Positions 33,163-44,853 of a stretch of DNA of 64,000 bases are shown piece after piece. The DNA lies in the NCBI GenBank assembly GCA_037043015.1, contig CM073328.1, positions 12,931,495 through 12,995,494 on the forward strand. Direction: 5' to 3'. Position 1 is the stretch's first letter. The number at the start of each line of letters is the position of its first letter. Both the position numbers and the translations under genes were made by a program. The stretch is from Bryum argenteum (lineage: Eukaryota; Streptophyta; Bryopsida; Bryales; Bryaceae). Under the pieces are notes generated by a model. The model was not told where the DNA came from and made no database searches. It saw only the letters and a program-made list of their open reading frames with translations.

Positions 33163-36091
33163 TGGAGGCTTTGTTGGAAAAGAGTGTAGAAAAAGAACCT
33201 TACGCCATATAATTTTGCGCTTGAGCTCTAGGATTCGTGACCATTTACTTGCATATCTTCTCCACAATAGGTTTGTATCCAGCAACCGATGTTTCAATCG
33301 TGCCTTCTATGTTTCAATGGCTTAGTTAGTTGAAGCTTCATAAGGAATCTTAATCGTTGATGGAATTGGGCATGGTAAATAAGCTATATATTGTATTGTA
33401 TTCTATGTTTCATAGTTGATTTTACATTACATTATGATTGTGTAGGTAGGAACTAGCAAAGTGATCATTCACTTTAGAAGATATTGTAGTTAAATTATTA
33501 GGTTTGGAGTGCATTGATATCTTTATCTGCAAGCAATTTCTCATACGTGAATTGCTTCATATGCAGAACAGTATAAAATGATTCCCCGGGCAAGTTTCGT
33601 GAGACGCTCCAGGAGCTAGCAGACAAGATGAAAGTTCATGCCGAATACAAAAAGCAAGCTCTTGACCTCATACTTGAGTTGGGTGGACAGTCTATCACTC
33701 TATCTTTGTCCGTGTTCAGAGAGATGACCCGTCGGGAGATGGCCACAGAGAGCTCAGGAATCGGATTCATCAGCTGTGGAACCAGTTTGTGGTGAATAGA
33801 CTCGTGGACATGAGGCTGGCCGTACGTGAGCACACTTAATCGACTCGAAGTGAAAAAAATTGTCGACGAGCGGAGAGAGCAATGGACATGGCTGCAGCTT
33901 TGCAGTGATGGTCAAGCTACCGTGGGCATGGGCCGGCAAGGTGGAAAGGTGGATCCGAAATCTCGGGAGGTACATTGGGTGCCTGAGTAGGAGGGCAGGA
34001 ACTCCAACTGAAGAAGCTTGCGTTGGACGAGACTACTACTCATCATCGACTTGTTGGCTTGCCTCGAGCAACCACAGACTGGCCGGGAGCGAGGCTTTGT
34101 CGAGGGATGCCAAGCTCCAGAGGCTTCACCGCACTGCAGTAAAATGTCCTGATCGATCTCGCACGCACTGCAGTAAAATGTCCTGGTCGATCTCACATGT
34201 CCTTGCGTGCTCATTTGCATACTTTGCGCACTTTGTGATCGACATACCCAAGAATTCTCAGCCTTCTCATGGTCTCCTTTGTAGACTCGATCATGCATAT
34301 GCCACTCCCACGACACATTCGGTTTCCGGCCGATCTTCGTTCCCAGGCGGTTTTTTGGACCTCCTAGCTGTAATATATATTTGTTTAGAGTGGTACTTGA
34401 TTCAAACCTGCAATGCTCCCTCTGCCCTCTGTAGCTTGTGCGTGGGAGGCTTGTATTCACCTTTTATCTAATGCTCATGCCCGAAAAGGGATCTAAATGA
34501 TCATGCGTGATCATGCATATGCCACGTACTTTTCGGAGATTCAAGATTTTCCAAACGGGTGAAGGATAATTCTCTATAGGAATGATCAACGACTCACATT
34601 CATTTATTATATATATATATGTTGGTATTGCAAATAAAGCTTTGACTAGCCACTAGGGCTTGCTCGGTCACCACGTTGGTGGGAGGAAGGGTAGTGGAAG
34701 TTCAAAGAATCAAACCACCCGCAAACACACTTACCATTTGCACCAAACAACTTAGGGTTGGATTTGATCTCAATTACATGTACCATTTCCGTGTACTTTA
34801 TATGAAAACTTGTGCCTCATACCATTATCACTTAGTTGATTATCAAACCCTATAAATAACCAAAAATCTCATAAAATATGGAACTTTGAAGTATAACGAA
34901 TTTCCATAAAAAAAATCAACTCTAAGTTCATGATGGAAACAGAACTACTCAATGACAACCACCCATTAAGTGGCAAAGGAGCAACACTCCACTCACACGA
35001 GCATCTTCCACACCACGTACCTATAACCTATTCAACAATTCAACCACGGAGAAGTTGAGCTCAACTTCATCTCTTGGTAACTTCTACAAACTCAACTGAG
35101 TTCTCATGCGAGAAAAGAGATTTGAGACTTGATTTGCACGTCAAAGTGCGACATCTGATACTACATGCATGGCCAGTTTTCTTCGCAATGATTTTATTTG
35201 CAATATTGTGAAAAAAAAGAGTTAGAACCAAGGTAGTTGGAGACATCGCTTAAGTAGAATATCACCATGTCTAAGGGGACAGGGCTTTGATGTTTCTACT
35301 TCTTTAGATGTAACATCTAAATTTTTATCAATCTTGAATTGTAGTTAAGTTGTTGTTATATTCTTATGAGGTTCCAGTTATCTCACTTATGTCTTGTTCT
35401 TACTTACTCATGAACCTCTTTTGACTAGGCATGTTTCATTCTTACTGTAAATAAATAATAAATAAAGAGTATGTAAGACGTATTTTCTACAGTTTACTCT
35501 TATTAAATGCAAAACTTGGTGTAGATAGTACTTGTTTGCCTTAAGTAAATACTAGATTGTTCCCTCTCACATTAGTCCTTCATAATAAGTTTGTGGACTC
35601 TAATACTCTCTAAAATGTGTAGTACTTATCTTTGATTATTCAAATTCAACTTTGATCATGTTTTTGAGATATTCTAGAACTTGGGATTTACGGTGAATCA
35701 AAAAAATTATCACAATCATCTTCTTACTTTGTATAAGTGGTTTATTATCTTTACTTATGTTACTACTTTTAGTTATGGCAGATAGGTAATGTGCATTTAA
35801 TCTATTGCTATATGCAGTAATATGTATTAATTGGTTCATTTGCCTCTACTAAATATCTACATTTCCAATTTGGCATACACTTTTGCGTGTGACATGTGGA
35901 TCAAGGTCTTGATTTTATGACATGTTTCAACAACTTTCAACAACTAAGAAGTAAAGAAGGCATGATTAAGTGGATTTCAAAATCCCAAAATATACTTTTG
36001 TCTCGAAATAACAGATACCCCTTTTAAGGAATAGCACTAATTATCTCCATAACTCTTGATTTACATGCTACTCCGACTCCTCAAGCTCCAA
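33163..36091. other. Intergenic DNA with an unidentified coding-like patch
   Basis: At about 33580-34450 the DNA is GC-richer. A plus frame near 33590-33795 reads KFRETLQELADKMKVHAEYK then KQALDLILELGG, which looks like real protein sequence, but it ends at a stop. Similar-quality sequence continues in another frame (LRNRIHQLWNQFVVNRLVDM). I recognise no family; a decayed exon is the best guess. A duplicated unit with GCACTGCAGTAAAATGTCCT lies at about 34131-34200. From 34500 to 36090 I see nothing beyond a short TA repeat near 34605. Confidence 0.35.
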
Positions 36092-37926
36092 CTAGGATCC
36101 CTCATCGTCAGAGTCCTCCACTGTAACATTTAGAGGGCCGTCTGCCTGATTGCCCCGCACATAGGAGGTAACATTCCCGCGGCCACGCCGTTCAGGTTCA
36201 TAAACCACACCTATCTTTTTGCCCACCCTGTAGACAAACTGATTCATTTGTAGAGGCACTAAATCAAAAGCCTGCATGTACACACCCAATCATGTAAATA
36301 AATGCATTAAAATACTATTCCTTATGAAAATTTTAAACAGAATCTACTTACTCAACATTGCAAATGTATATGTAAAATATGTGCATTACCAATACTTCTC
36401 TGATTTGAGACGGTGTACCATTCCGAAGTGCATCTTGTTTCTCCTTGAGCACCTTCACATATTCCTCCAACCTCCTGAGTATCAACCGTGTGAGATTCAT
36501 TGGTCTCATACCAATGGCCATGTCCATGACTTCAACTGCGTTATCCAAACCCCTCACCTGGGAATCATATGCACAAGAAATCTTGTATATTGTAAATGCA
36601 ACATGAACGACTAAATCCCGATCCGTTATACAAGTTTGAGCTCCACATGTAACACACAATGTGGCTAACTATGATTCATGAGCCCAACCCTCTTCATCGA
36701 GATACAAATTAAATGATTTGAAAAGAGTTACCTGCCTGCCTGGCCACTTTCTGATTCCTAGGTGCTTGCATGCTTTCTTGAGAGATGTGTAAGAAATCTC
36801 CATTTTATCGGCAGCTATGTCCCCTATCAGGTGCCAGTGGGGCTGCATATCTGTTAACCTCACTCTCTTGTCTGGGAGGTGCAAGTTCCTCTTCCGTGGA
36901 ACCTGGATTATAAGAAGAAACAAATGAGAAGTAGATCGTGCACAAGAAAGATGAATTGAAAATGCGTCATCTCCCAAAGACAAAGGTTGCCTCAAGGCTC
37001 TTACAATATACTCGTCGTTTACAGGCACATTAGCCTCCTCGGGCACCTCATTGGCACTGTTGGCGTTAGGTGACTCCGACCTTGTCTCATCGACCATGAC
37101 CGCATCCTCCTCGACGGCATCCGCATCCTCCTCGACGGCATCCATGGAGGAGTCTGAGGAGTCTGAGTCTGACCCCATTAAGTGAGGTGCAGGCAGCCGA
37201 ATTGGTGTGCATGCTCGACTCTAATTCCATCGGACCGTTGGTGCCAAGTTGTGTAGGGGCCATCCTTCCTATTGCTCGCATGTCCGTGTCGCTCCATTCA
37301 TGGTTATTGACATGCACGGCAACCATAGGCGCCCTCTCAATTCCCTCCTCCACACCACGAGCTACCACACGAGCACGTTTGATCCCGTGCACAGGTGGTG
37401 AGGCGATGGCTATGGCCGGTTGTAGTTCTCCATGTGGCTTTGATTTCACCATGGCAACAAGCTCCTTGTCTACCGTGAGAATGGAGTGCAATTCACCAAG
37501 GTTGCAATCCAGATTAAAAGAACCGCGCTTTCCATCTTTCCATATCGTGAAAAATGATGGAATAACATCGTTCTCCCCAATATATCCAAGACTGCGAGCA
37601 TGTCCCTACAAATGTCACACACCGCACACAATCAACATCTATAAGTCTGTGTGACATATTCATGCACAACTTGATTTGTTGCAGACATTGTTAACACATA
37701 GCTTTAGGGTTATTTCAATCTTGCAAAAAGCTTCTTATCAAGACTAGGGTTCCTTCATGCAATGAGGTTGGATTAAACCGCTACGTACCTCAACAATGAC
37801 AAGGAACTCTGCCGCCGTTGTGTGAATGTTTGCGGCCATGCTTAAATGCTTTTCTCCAACCAATACCGTGAATCCTCTCTTCTCATTGTGTCCGCTATGG
37901 TAAGGACAATCACAGATCCCTGCCAT
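36092..37926 (-). pseudogene. RWP-RK domain gene, copy F, one frame break in exon 2
   Basis: Exons by comparison with C: 37926-37789, 37605-37005, 36902-36732, 36557-36390 and 36271-36092, with conserved GT-AG sites. Exon 1 begins MAGICDCPYHSG. Exon 2 begins GHARSLGYIGENDV and includes NNHEWSDTDMRAIG. Exon 2 is 601 nt, not a multiple of three: the frame before about 37185 (SSMHTNSA) and after it (MGSDSDSSDSSMDA) differ, where C reads through. Exons 3-5 are clean: LTDMQPHWH, LGIRKWPGRQ, and a full C-terminus (FVYRVGKKIGVVYEPERRG, VEDSDDEGS). It could be a young pseudogene, or the exon may be spliced differently. It is the purest representative of the second subfamily. Confidence 0.75.
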
Positions 37927-38082
37927 GATTGTACTTGCGACCACTGTAAGCGCACACAATAAAACTTTCTGCACACACAACATATGAAGTAAGATGGAAT
38001 ACATAATTTAATTATAAAGTCTCTCATCGGTAGAGTAGAGTGAAAGAATACAAACAGATTATGCCGACTTGATCCAAGTCAT
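37927..38082 (-). promoter_or_regulatory. Upstream sequence of F with conserved splice acceptor
   Basis: On the minus strand a CTTACAG acceptor (ending at 37944) precedes the F start codon, at the same position as the 5'UTR acceptors of A-D. The matching donor was not found because upstream sequence is replaced by the minisatellite. Confidence 0.5.
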
Positions 38083-38640
38083 CCAATTGAAGGGAAAGGA
38101 GCAACATGGAAGGGGAAGAAAGAACAAGGAAGGGGAACGCTCTCCACCTAGCCGCACAAGAGAAAAGAGCAACATGGAAGGGGGAGGAAGAAAAGGGAAG
38201 GAGAACGCGGTCCACCTAGCCGCAGCCGCACAAGAGAAAGGAGCAACATGGAAGGGGAAGGAGGAAAAGGGAAGGGGAATGCGGTCCACCTAGCCGCGCA
38301 GCTCGACAAGACCAAATAAAGCACAAGCAAAAGAAGGAAACGCAAGGGGAAGGAGGAAAAGGGAAGGGGAACGCGGTCCACCTAGCCGCGCAGCTCGACA
38401 AGACCAAATAAAGCACAAGCACCGCGCAGCTCGACAAGACCAAATAAAGCACAAGCACCGCGCAGCTCGACAAGACCAAATAAAGCACAAGCAAAAGAAG
38501 GAAACGCAAGGGGAAGGAGGAAAAGGGAAGGGGAACGCGGTCCACCTAGCCGCGCGCAGCTCGACAAGACCAAATAAAGCACAAGCGGAAGTAAGAAACG
38601 CAAAGCCAAAGGGGTAGGGAAAATAGGAAGAGGGAAGGGG
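38083..38640. repeat. Minisatellite upstream of F
   Basis: Two interleaved unit types. One is an AG-rich block (GAAGGGGAAGGAGGAAAAGG) followed by AACGCGGTCCACCTAGCCGC. The other is a shorter unit of about 37 bp (GCTCGACAAGACCAAATAAA plus GCACAAGCACCGC) present three times in a row near 38388-38495. Higher-order repetition of the combination occurs about three times. The long minus-strand open frames here (Leu/Ser/Pro-rich) are a by-product of the repeat. Confidence 0.85.
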
Positions 38641-39244
38641 AACGCAGTCGACCTAGATCTAGCCGCACAGCTTTTCAAGAACTCGTGAAGGAGAAGCGGA
38701 AGGAGAAAGCACGAAGTCAAATCATGAGTCAAAACATGAGTCTATATCATGATAATAAAGAGTCTATATCATGAATATAAGGGGTTATATCGCAACCAAA
38801 CAATTATAAGGAATCCTTTGGCAAAGGGCAAAGAAGTCTTGACCATCATTGTAATGATGATGATGTGCTCCCAAACAAGGGGTCACTTCTAAATGTTGTG
38901 ATTCCGCAAACATCTTCATTTTTTACGGCATAGGATGGCCTTGCACCTCGTATTTTGCACCCAAGCTCTAAGGTACATTATTTACTTGACTTTTATATAT
39001 GTTTGTACTAGTAGTCCGTGTTGTTAAACAAACTTAAGGTTTATAAGGTAGCGTCTAAGTTTTGATGTAACTTGATTTGTGATCTTAATGATTGCTACAG
39101 TTGATTATGGTCAATTGTGTTGTTTTCTTCATAATGTGGTGTAAGGTGCTATTTTGTTGATTTCGCATTAAATTATGCGAAAGCAAGAAGCACCAATGTA
39201 GTTGAACCATGGGCTTAATTACCTCAATGTATCACCATATATTG
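38641..39244. other. AT-rich intergenic DNA
   Basis: No gene or known element seen. A short TATATCATGA-type repetition lies at about 38725-38790. Confidence 0.3.
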
Positions 39245-39835
39245 AGTCAATGAGAGGTCAAAGAAACACTTTATTCAAGTCTACCTCCAATTTATTCGAT
39301 TTGGAGTTCATTTCAAATATTCAAGTGCAAGCAATTTCTTGTATTTATATAAATGCCTTTTTGTTTTTGTGTATATGAAATCATCAATGATGGCATCGAA
39401 CACATTCTTTGCCATAGCACTCTTGGTTGTGGGATAGGATAAGAGACCCAAAATCCGAACAGCCCCCCACAATTAGATTGTCCAAAAGGAAGATTTTATT
39501 TGAATCGGAATGAAGACGGCCTTTCTCAATTGAGGAGTCCAAAATAAAGATTTTATTGGGGTGGATGAATATTTCATTGATTAGCATGTTGCTCACATGT
39601 ACATGCGTTACTAGGGCAAACGACTATAGGTGTACCTATATTAATTATTTTAAACATTGTATTTAAATAAATAACCGCTCAATAGTATCACACAAATATG
39701 GAAACTATGTCTTTTCTATCTATTAATAATTAATAACTAAAAAAATAGTAAAGTAACATGTGTCATCACTACAAGTATGGTTGATAGCTAAAGTGTTCAA
39801 AAATAGGTGACTTACAGACTTACACTAATGTACAC
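39245..39835 (+). repeat. Dispersed repeat R1, copy 2
   Basis: Direct repeat of 31766-32335, most similar over the first 240 bp (AGGTCAAAGAAACACTTTAT to GGGATAGGATAAGAGACCC) and again around AGTGTTCAAAAATAGGTGAC. As with copy 1, an AACCTCAATTCCG element lies downstream (40767-41208). Confidence 0.7.
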
Positions 39836-40219
39836 AAATATAATAATTTTTGTGATGTATTTAAAAGCACAATCAAAATATGCATTATGTGTCATTACAG
39901 TCAAGTCATCATGGCCATCACTTTTAGTGCCATTTTCTACTAGTGATTGCAAAGTCAATGAATCTAATCACTTGTATGCTCACAATTATTTAGATCAGAA
40001 TTATTTGAAAGCATAATCTAACAACTTATGTGTACACAACTATTTGAATAGGGCTTTTTTTTAAATACTCCAACTTATCTACTTCTATATACACATTTTT
40101 TCAAATAAAATTATACTTTCTTTTACTTCACCCCTAAATGATGTGACTCATTTGTACAAAGATGAACACATTCTCAGAAAAAAGTGTGACAAATGAAAAC
40201 GACGATAAGTTGTCCAAAT

Positions 40220-40720
40220 CTCAATCGTACAATCTTCTAGTAGACATGTTGTATAGTATGTGGCTCAAACTTTAAGCCAGGAGACCTCATGTTTGCAAGA
40301 GCTTAACAAATAAGTACTCATAAAATATCACAAAATCTCATCATTTTTCAGCTTGAAGTAAAAATGCTATCACTAGACTTATAGCAATGAAAAAACCACC
40401 AACTACAAAGATTTTTACCTTTAGCTCAATAACACCCTTGAATAGTAAAAACTCATGAGAATTTTTTGGGCAAATAATGGCTTTGCAATCTTGAAGACTA
40501 CCAATACACAAAGAAATAGTAGTCCAAAACTCAACTCTTTGCACTCAAATCTATGCCTTATCTTCGATACATCTCTCATTTTGTCAAGTTTCTATACTTA
40601 AAAGTAGACTCTAGTTGGAATTCATCATAAAAAGAAAGTCAAAATTCAACACTAGATGAAGGAGATATTGCTCCCCAAAAATCATCCATATTTTCTTTGT
40701 TTTCATTGTAGAAACATCAT
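40220..40720 (-). repeat. Relic of the 43867-type TTAA element
   Basis: Read on the minus strand, this resembles 44260-44700: GTAGTTGGTGGTTTTTTCAT, TGATGAGATTTTG and GGAGATATTGCTCC-like landmarks occur in the same order. The ends are lost. A second, shorter relic on the same strand lies at about 41300-41540. Confidence 0.5.
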
Positions 40721-40766
40721 TGCAAATTCAATAAAAGGGTTGTCTGATCAAAAATCTCCTAACTAG

Positions 40767-41208
40767 AACCTCAATTCCGTTAAAATGGCACTATTCCATG
40801 TGCCATTTTAGCATAGCTAAAGTGCCATATTGTGCAAACGTGCCATTTTACAAGCATATTTTGAAGTGAAGTTCAGAAGTATTTATGCTTACAAAATGGC
40901 ATGTTTATTAATATCACACATGTACTCCGTAATATCACCAAATTTTCTGTAATATCACCAAATTTTCCATAATATCACACATTTTCTGTGGTTTTTGACC
41001 TTTGGACACAGTAATATTTTTGAACGGCAATATTTCTGAACGGCTGTTCAGAAACATTGTTGTTTTTGAACGGCCGTTCAGAAATATTTACCCTATCATG
41101 CATATGAGAGTTCGAAACTCAACGAAAACCAATATCATTTTTTTCATTTTAAGCACCCCAAAAAGCGCCACTTTAGCAGAATAACGCCATTTTAACGGAA
41201 TTGAGGTT
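40767..41208. mobile_element. MITE with AACCTCAATTCCG ends, copy 2 (442 bp)
   Basis: A perfect 23-bp terminal inverted repeat beginning AACCTCAATTCCGTTAAAAT, flanked by CTAG on both sides (40763-40766 and 41209-41212). The interior has nested short inverted repeats (GAACGGCCGTTC palindrome near 41071). The interior matches 32757-33162. It is non-coding and non-autonomous, and looks recent because the ends are perfect. Confidence 0.87.
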
Positions 41209-41571
41209 CTAGAAAGTTGTTAGCCTTCATCTTCGCCCTTACTCGCTCAAGGGGGGTCTAGAGCCTACAAATATATTTTTTTGCAAAGTATCACGAATAA
41301 AAATAAAGGCAAGGCTATACAAATTACAACCGTAAAATCTTGTAGTATAATTGTTGTAGGTCATGTCAATCAAATTTGGAGTCATGAGGCCGCACAGATC
41401 AAAAAACCATAACATATCGATACTCAAAAAAGACCAGAGAATTTCAGCATCCTCACTTTGAAGTGAAAATGTTATCAACGAAGATATTGCAATTAAGAAT
41501 TCACCAACTACAATGTTGTCCAACCTCATCTGAACAACACATCCTACGCTTCTTTTGCGAATGCCGCTCAC

Positions 41572-42120
41572 AGTGAGACTCACCACAAGCAAATTAGCAA
41601 GATCCTAGTCTTTAGCAAGATCTTCTCAAATTGCGTTGCCTCCGTTACACGTTGATCACGTAATGTCACATTGCCTCGAAGCATAGCCCCCATTGAAAAG
41701 GTCGTCGGTTCTATTTCCCATGCCAACGTGGTGCTCACCACCATAATCCTATGAAGGGGATTCACAAACCTTATTGTATGTGTACCTCAAAGCCCTTCCA
41801 AGGGATACCATGTTGTGTATTTCTAAAACACTAGTTAGTGACTAGGTAAAAATCAGCATCGACAGTGTTCATCCCGAGAGGGGTTAGTAGTCCTCCCATT
41901 GGTGTGATGACCTCCAGGCATACATCCAAAGATAGGTCGAACGAACACTCTATTCACACCAGCCTCAAAATAGGTTGGAGTTTCTCTTCTTTTTCACATT
42001 CCCTGGCATGCTCGTAAATAAATGCACCTAGAACTTCCAAGCAAATACCTATCTTCAGAGTGACCCCAATACCCAACCCTCCTTTACGTCTTCATCTCAC
42101 ACCCAACCTCCCTTTCGCAA
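41572..42120 (+). repeat. Dispersed repeat R2, plus-strand copy
   Basis: Matches 57285-57855 in inverted orientation, with landmarks TGATCACGTAATGTCACATT, ATTGGTGTGATGAC, ATAGGTCGAACGAACACTCT and CTTCATCTCACACCCAACC. Near 41690-41715 it contains GGTCGTCGGTTCTATTTCCC, which resembles the B box and T arm of a tRNA, so the family may be a tRNA-derived SINE or contain one. Part of it is also related to repeat R1. Confidence 0.65.
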
Positions 42121-42464
42121 CAAACATTCCGCCTTCGTTGAAGAAAATCTACCGACACAGGGCCTGATCTCCATCCACAGAAAAGGCGGAAAGAGACATC
42201 TTTGATAAGGCTTGGGTATGAAATGAAGACTGAATGAGTACGATGAGCTGGGTTCCCATACTGAGCTCTCACTATTATTGTCCACCCACTTGTGGGTCCT
42301 CCGTCCTACAAACTTATTTCATCAACAAATCTCATCTCCAGGTGTGAAGGACGACCATCATGGAATGGAATGGAAGAGTGTCCAATATTGTATTGCATGT
42401 CACTTCTTTTGAGAACCAGATTGCGCTTTACGTTTAGAAGAAGTGAGGGTGAATGGAGGATCTT

Positions 42465-42484
42465 GAGTGAGTGAGTGAGTGAGT

Positions 42485-42537
<53 letters not shown>
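42465..42537. repeat. GAGT microsatellite and 50-bp poly-T
   Basis: Six GAGT units are followed by an uninterrupted run of 50 T (42488-42537). Confidence 0.95.
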
Positions 42538-42539
<2 letters not shown>

Positions 42540-42888
42540 CCGTTTTATGGAACATGAAGATTGACCACGGCCTTCTAAAATCTATGATTGGAGAGTATAG
42601 TACTATTGGTCCTATTTGGCTGTACACTATTTTGAAAAAGGTGAGTGACCATTAACTTGGAGGTTTCCAAAGTGTGCTAAATGTTCCATAGTGGATAATG
42701 TTTTCATGGTCTCCTTGATTATTGTTGAGTCGAAGCAAATGCCTCGACTCAACTACAATTGAGGAGACCATGAGGCTCAAGAATCATTCATTGGCTAGTT
42801 GGCTAGTGTTCAAATATTTCAAAAGAAAGAAGGAAAAGGGGGAGGTGAAAAAGAGAGAATGATGAGGACTTGAATTAGAAGACTGAGC
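42538..42888. other. Intergenic DNA with a short inverted repeat
   Basis: ATGGTCTCCTTGATTATTGT near 42707 is echoed in inverted form by AATTGAGGAGACCATGAGG near 42756, forming an imperfect hairpin. No gene seen. Confidence 0.35.
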
Positions 42889-43155
42889 TTACCCCCTAAA
42901 GATCCTTGATACAAAATTGTCTAAATTATCACAAAGGACCCTCTTCTACTTCAGGCCCAAAAAAACTCAATCTAAGCATTAATTAGAAGATCCAACCGTA
43001 GGATCTTGAAGTGAACTTGACCCTGTACTCATATGTCAAATTTGTACCGTTAATTTTTTTCGATTTTGAGATTATAATGGTCAAAGTTGGCTGACTTTTT
43101 TTCCTGCGGAAACCCCAAAAAGCCGTTTCGGCTTTCTTGGATCTTTAGGGGTTAA
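42889..43155. mobile_element. Short piggyBac-like MITE, 267 bp
   Basis: Ends read TTACCCCCTAAAGATCC on the left and, reverse-complemented, TTAACCCCTAAAGATCC on the right, matching the full piggyBac element at 19333. The interior shares AGAAGATCCAACCGTAGGAT-type sequence with the element at 59011. No coding sequence. Confidence 0.75.
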
Positions 43156-43773
43156 ACTTGTCTCATTCTAAATCCACTTTACACTACAAGAGTGACCAAG
43201 CCAATCAAAAATTCATTTTTGATTTATCATGGTCACGGTTCTTGGCCAAGAGCCATGATTATGAAAATGATCTTAATTTTCTTAGTCATGGCTCTTGGTC
43301 CATAGTGTAAAGGGGACTTTTAGTGATGACATAGAATAACTTGAGAAACTGCTACCCTACAAGTTTATTTGTATGTAAAGTTGCTGAGAAATAGATAGTT
43401 TTTTACTAGTATATCAATCTTAGTTTCTTCATTCTTTGGAAAGTGGGGTGCCAAGAGTTGCCTACGTTGTGAAACCGACATCAACCTATGAAGGTACATT
43501 TTAGATCTCCCATGTAAATTCATCATATCCGTAACATGTAAAGGTTGATGGTTTAAGATGTCCTTACTTGAAAAAAGTCTCATAAATAATGAGTCCATTT
43601 TTTATAAAATTCCGATTGAGCTAGGTCTTGAGAGCCTTTGAACAAATGTTCAAAGCATGTGTGGCTCATATAGGACTTTAAGGAGGCAAATTGAGATCGT
43701 AGAATGTGCATGCTACTAACTAAAATATACCTCACATTTAGGTGTCCCATCTTAGGTATTCATATTAATCATA

Positions 43774-43853
43774 TTAATCCTTAAACGTCCAGCCACTCTG
43801 AAAATACACTATAAAGCAAGCCCGAGGGGCATGCTTGGGCGTTTAAGGGTTAA
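43774..43853. mobile_element. Miniature TTAA element, 80 bp
   Basis: TTAA with TCCTTAAACGTCC at the left and GGGCGTTTAAGGG with TTAA at the right: near-perfect inverted ends around about 50 bp. It is 13 bp away from the larger element with the same ends at 43867. Confidence 0.7.
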
Positions 43854-43866
43854 TATATCAATCATA

Positions 43867-44853
43867 TTAACCCTTAAACGCCCACGATGTCGAAAAACGA
43901 CATTTTGGATGTACATCAGAAACTTTTAAGAGCCATATCTTCCTCTTCTGAGGTCCGTTTTGGATGAAGTCAGTTTAATTAGGTTCCAAATCAAGTCTAG
44001 GTTGTGTTGTAAAATTTTCAAGCCCACACAATAAAGTATGAATTAATGGTATGCACTTTAGTGAAGACAACTCTTGTTTTTGGGTTTCCAAGCATGGGGC
44101 ATGTATTACCATTGCAAGCCAATTATGTGAAATGCCAATTAAATATAGTTTTTCATTGATTTTTTTTTCATGGTCATGATCTTAAAGTGATTCTTAACAA
44201 CTTTGTAGTGAGAAGTTTTTTGAACCAAATGATTTTGCTATTAGATTTGCAATGATGTTTTGTCAAGAGAAAAAGTGAGAAAATGGATGATATTTGAGGA
44301 GCTATATCTCCCTCATCCACCGTTGGATTTCAACTTAATTTTTTGGGATGGCCTCCAATTAGAGTCTAGTCTAAGTGGTAGAAACCTTAACAAGATCAAA
44401 GATGTTTTGAAGATAAGGCATGAAATTGAATGCAAAGAGTCTAGTTTTGGACTATTTTTCCCTTGTAAAATGTTCGGTAGTTTTTACCACTGCATGGCTT
44501 TTATTTGAGCCAAGAAATTTTTTTGATGGATTTTTGTTGGGTAAAGGACTTATTGAGATGAAGGTGAACATCTTTCTAGTTGGTGATTTTTTCATTGCAA
44601 TAGGTATATTGGTAGCATTTCCACCTCAAAGTGAAAATGATGAAATTTTGCAGTTTGTTTTTGATATTAATATGTTATGATCTCTCGATCTATAAGGCCT
44701 CATGACTCAAATTTTGGTCCACATGATCTTCAATAAGTCTATTACAAGTTTGTACGGTTGAGATCTTAATAGCTTCTCTTGATTTTCATCTATGATGATT
44801 TCTATGGAAATGTGCTTTTCTGCTAAAAATAGGCTCGGGCGTTTAGGGGTTAA
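43867..44853. mobile_element. TTAA element with CCCTTAAACGCCC ends, 987 bp
   Basis: Left end TTAACCCTTAAACGCCC, right end GGGCGTTTAGGGGTTAA. TTAA duplications and CCC-rich ends indicate a piggyBac-type non-autonomous element. The interior is related to 12440-13010, 40220-40720 and about 41300-41540. The open frames inside (for example 44260-44508) resemble no protein I know. The original function of the interior is unknown. Confidence 0.72.

Noticed and set aside
38148-38732. Leu/Ser/Pro-rich minus-strand frames resembling membrane proteins
   Set aside because: They are translations of the minisatellite; repeat periods create the open frames.
42400-42627. Poly-Lys protein frame
   Set aside because: It is a reading of the 50-bp poly-T tract.
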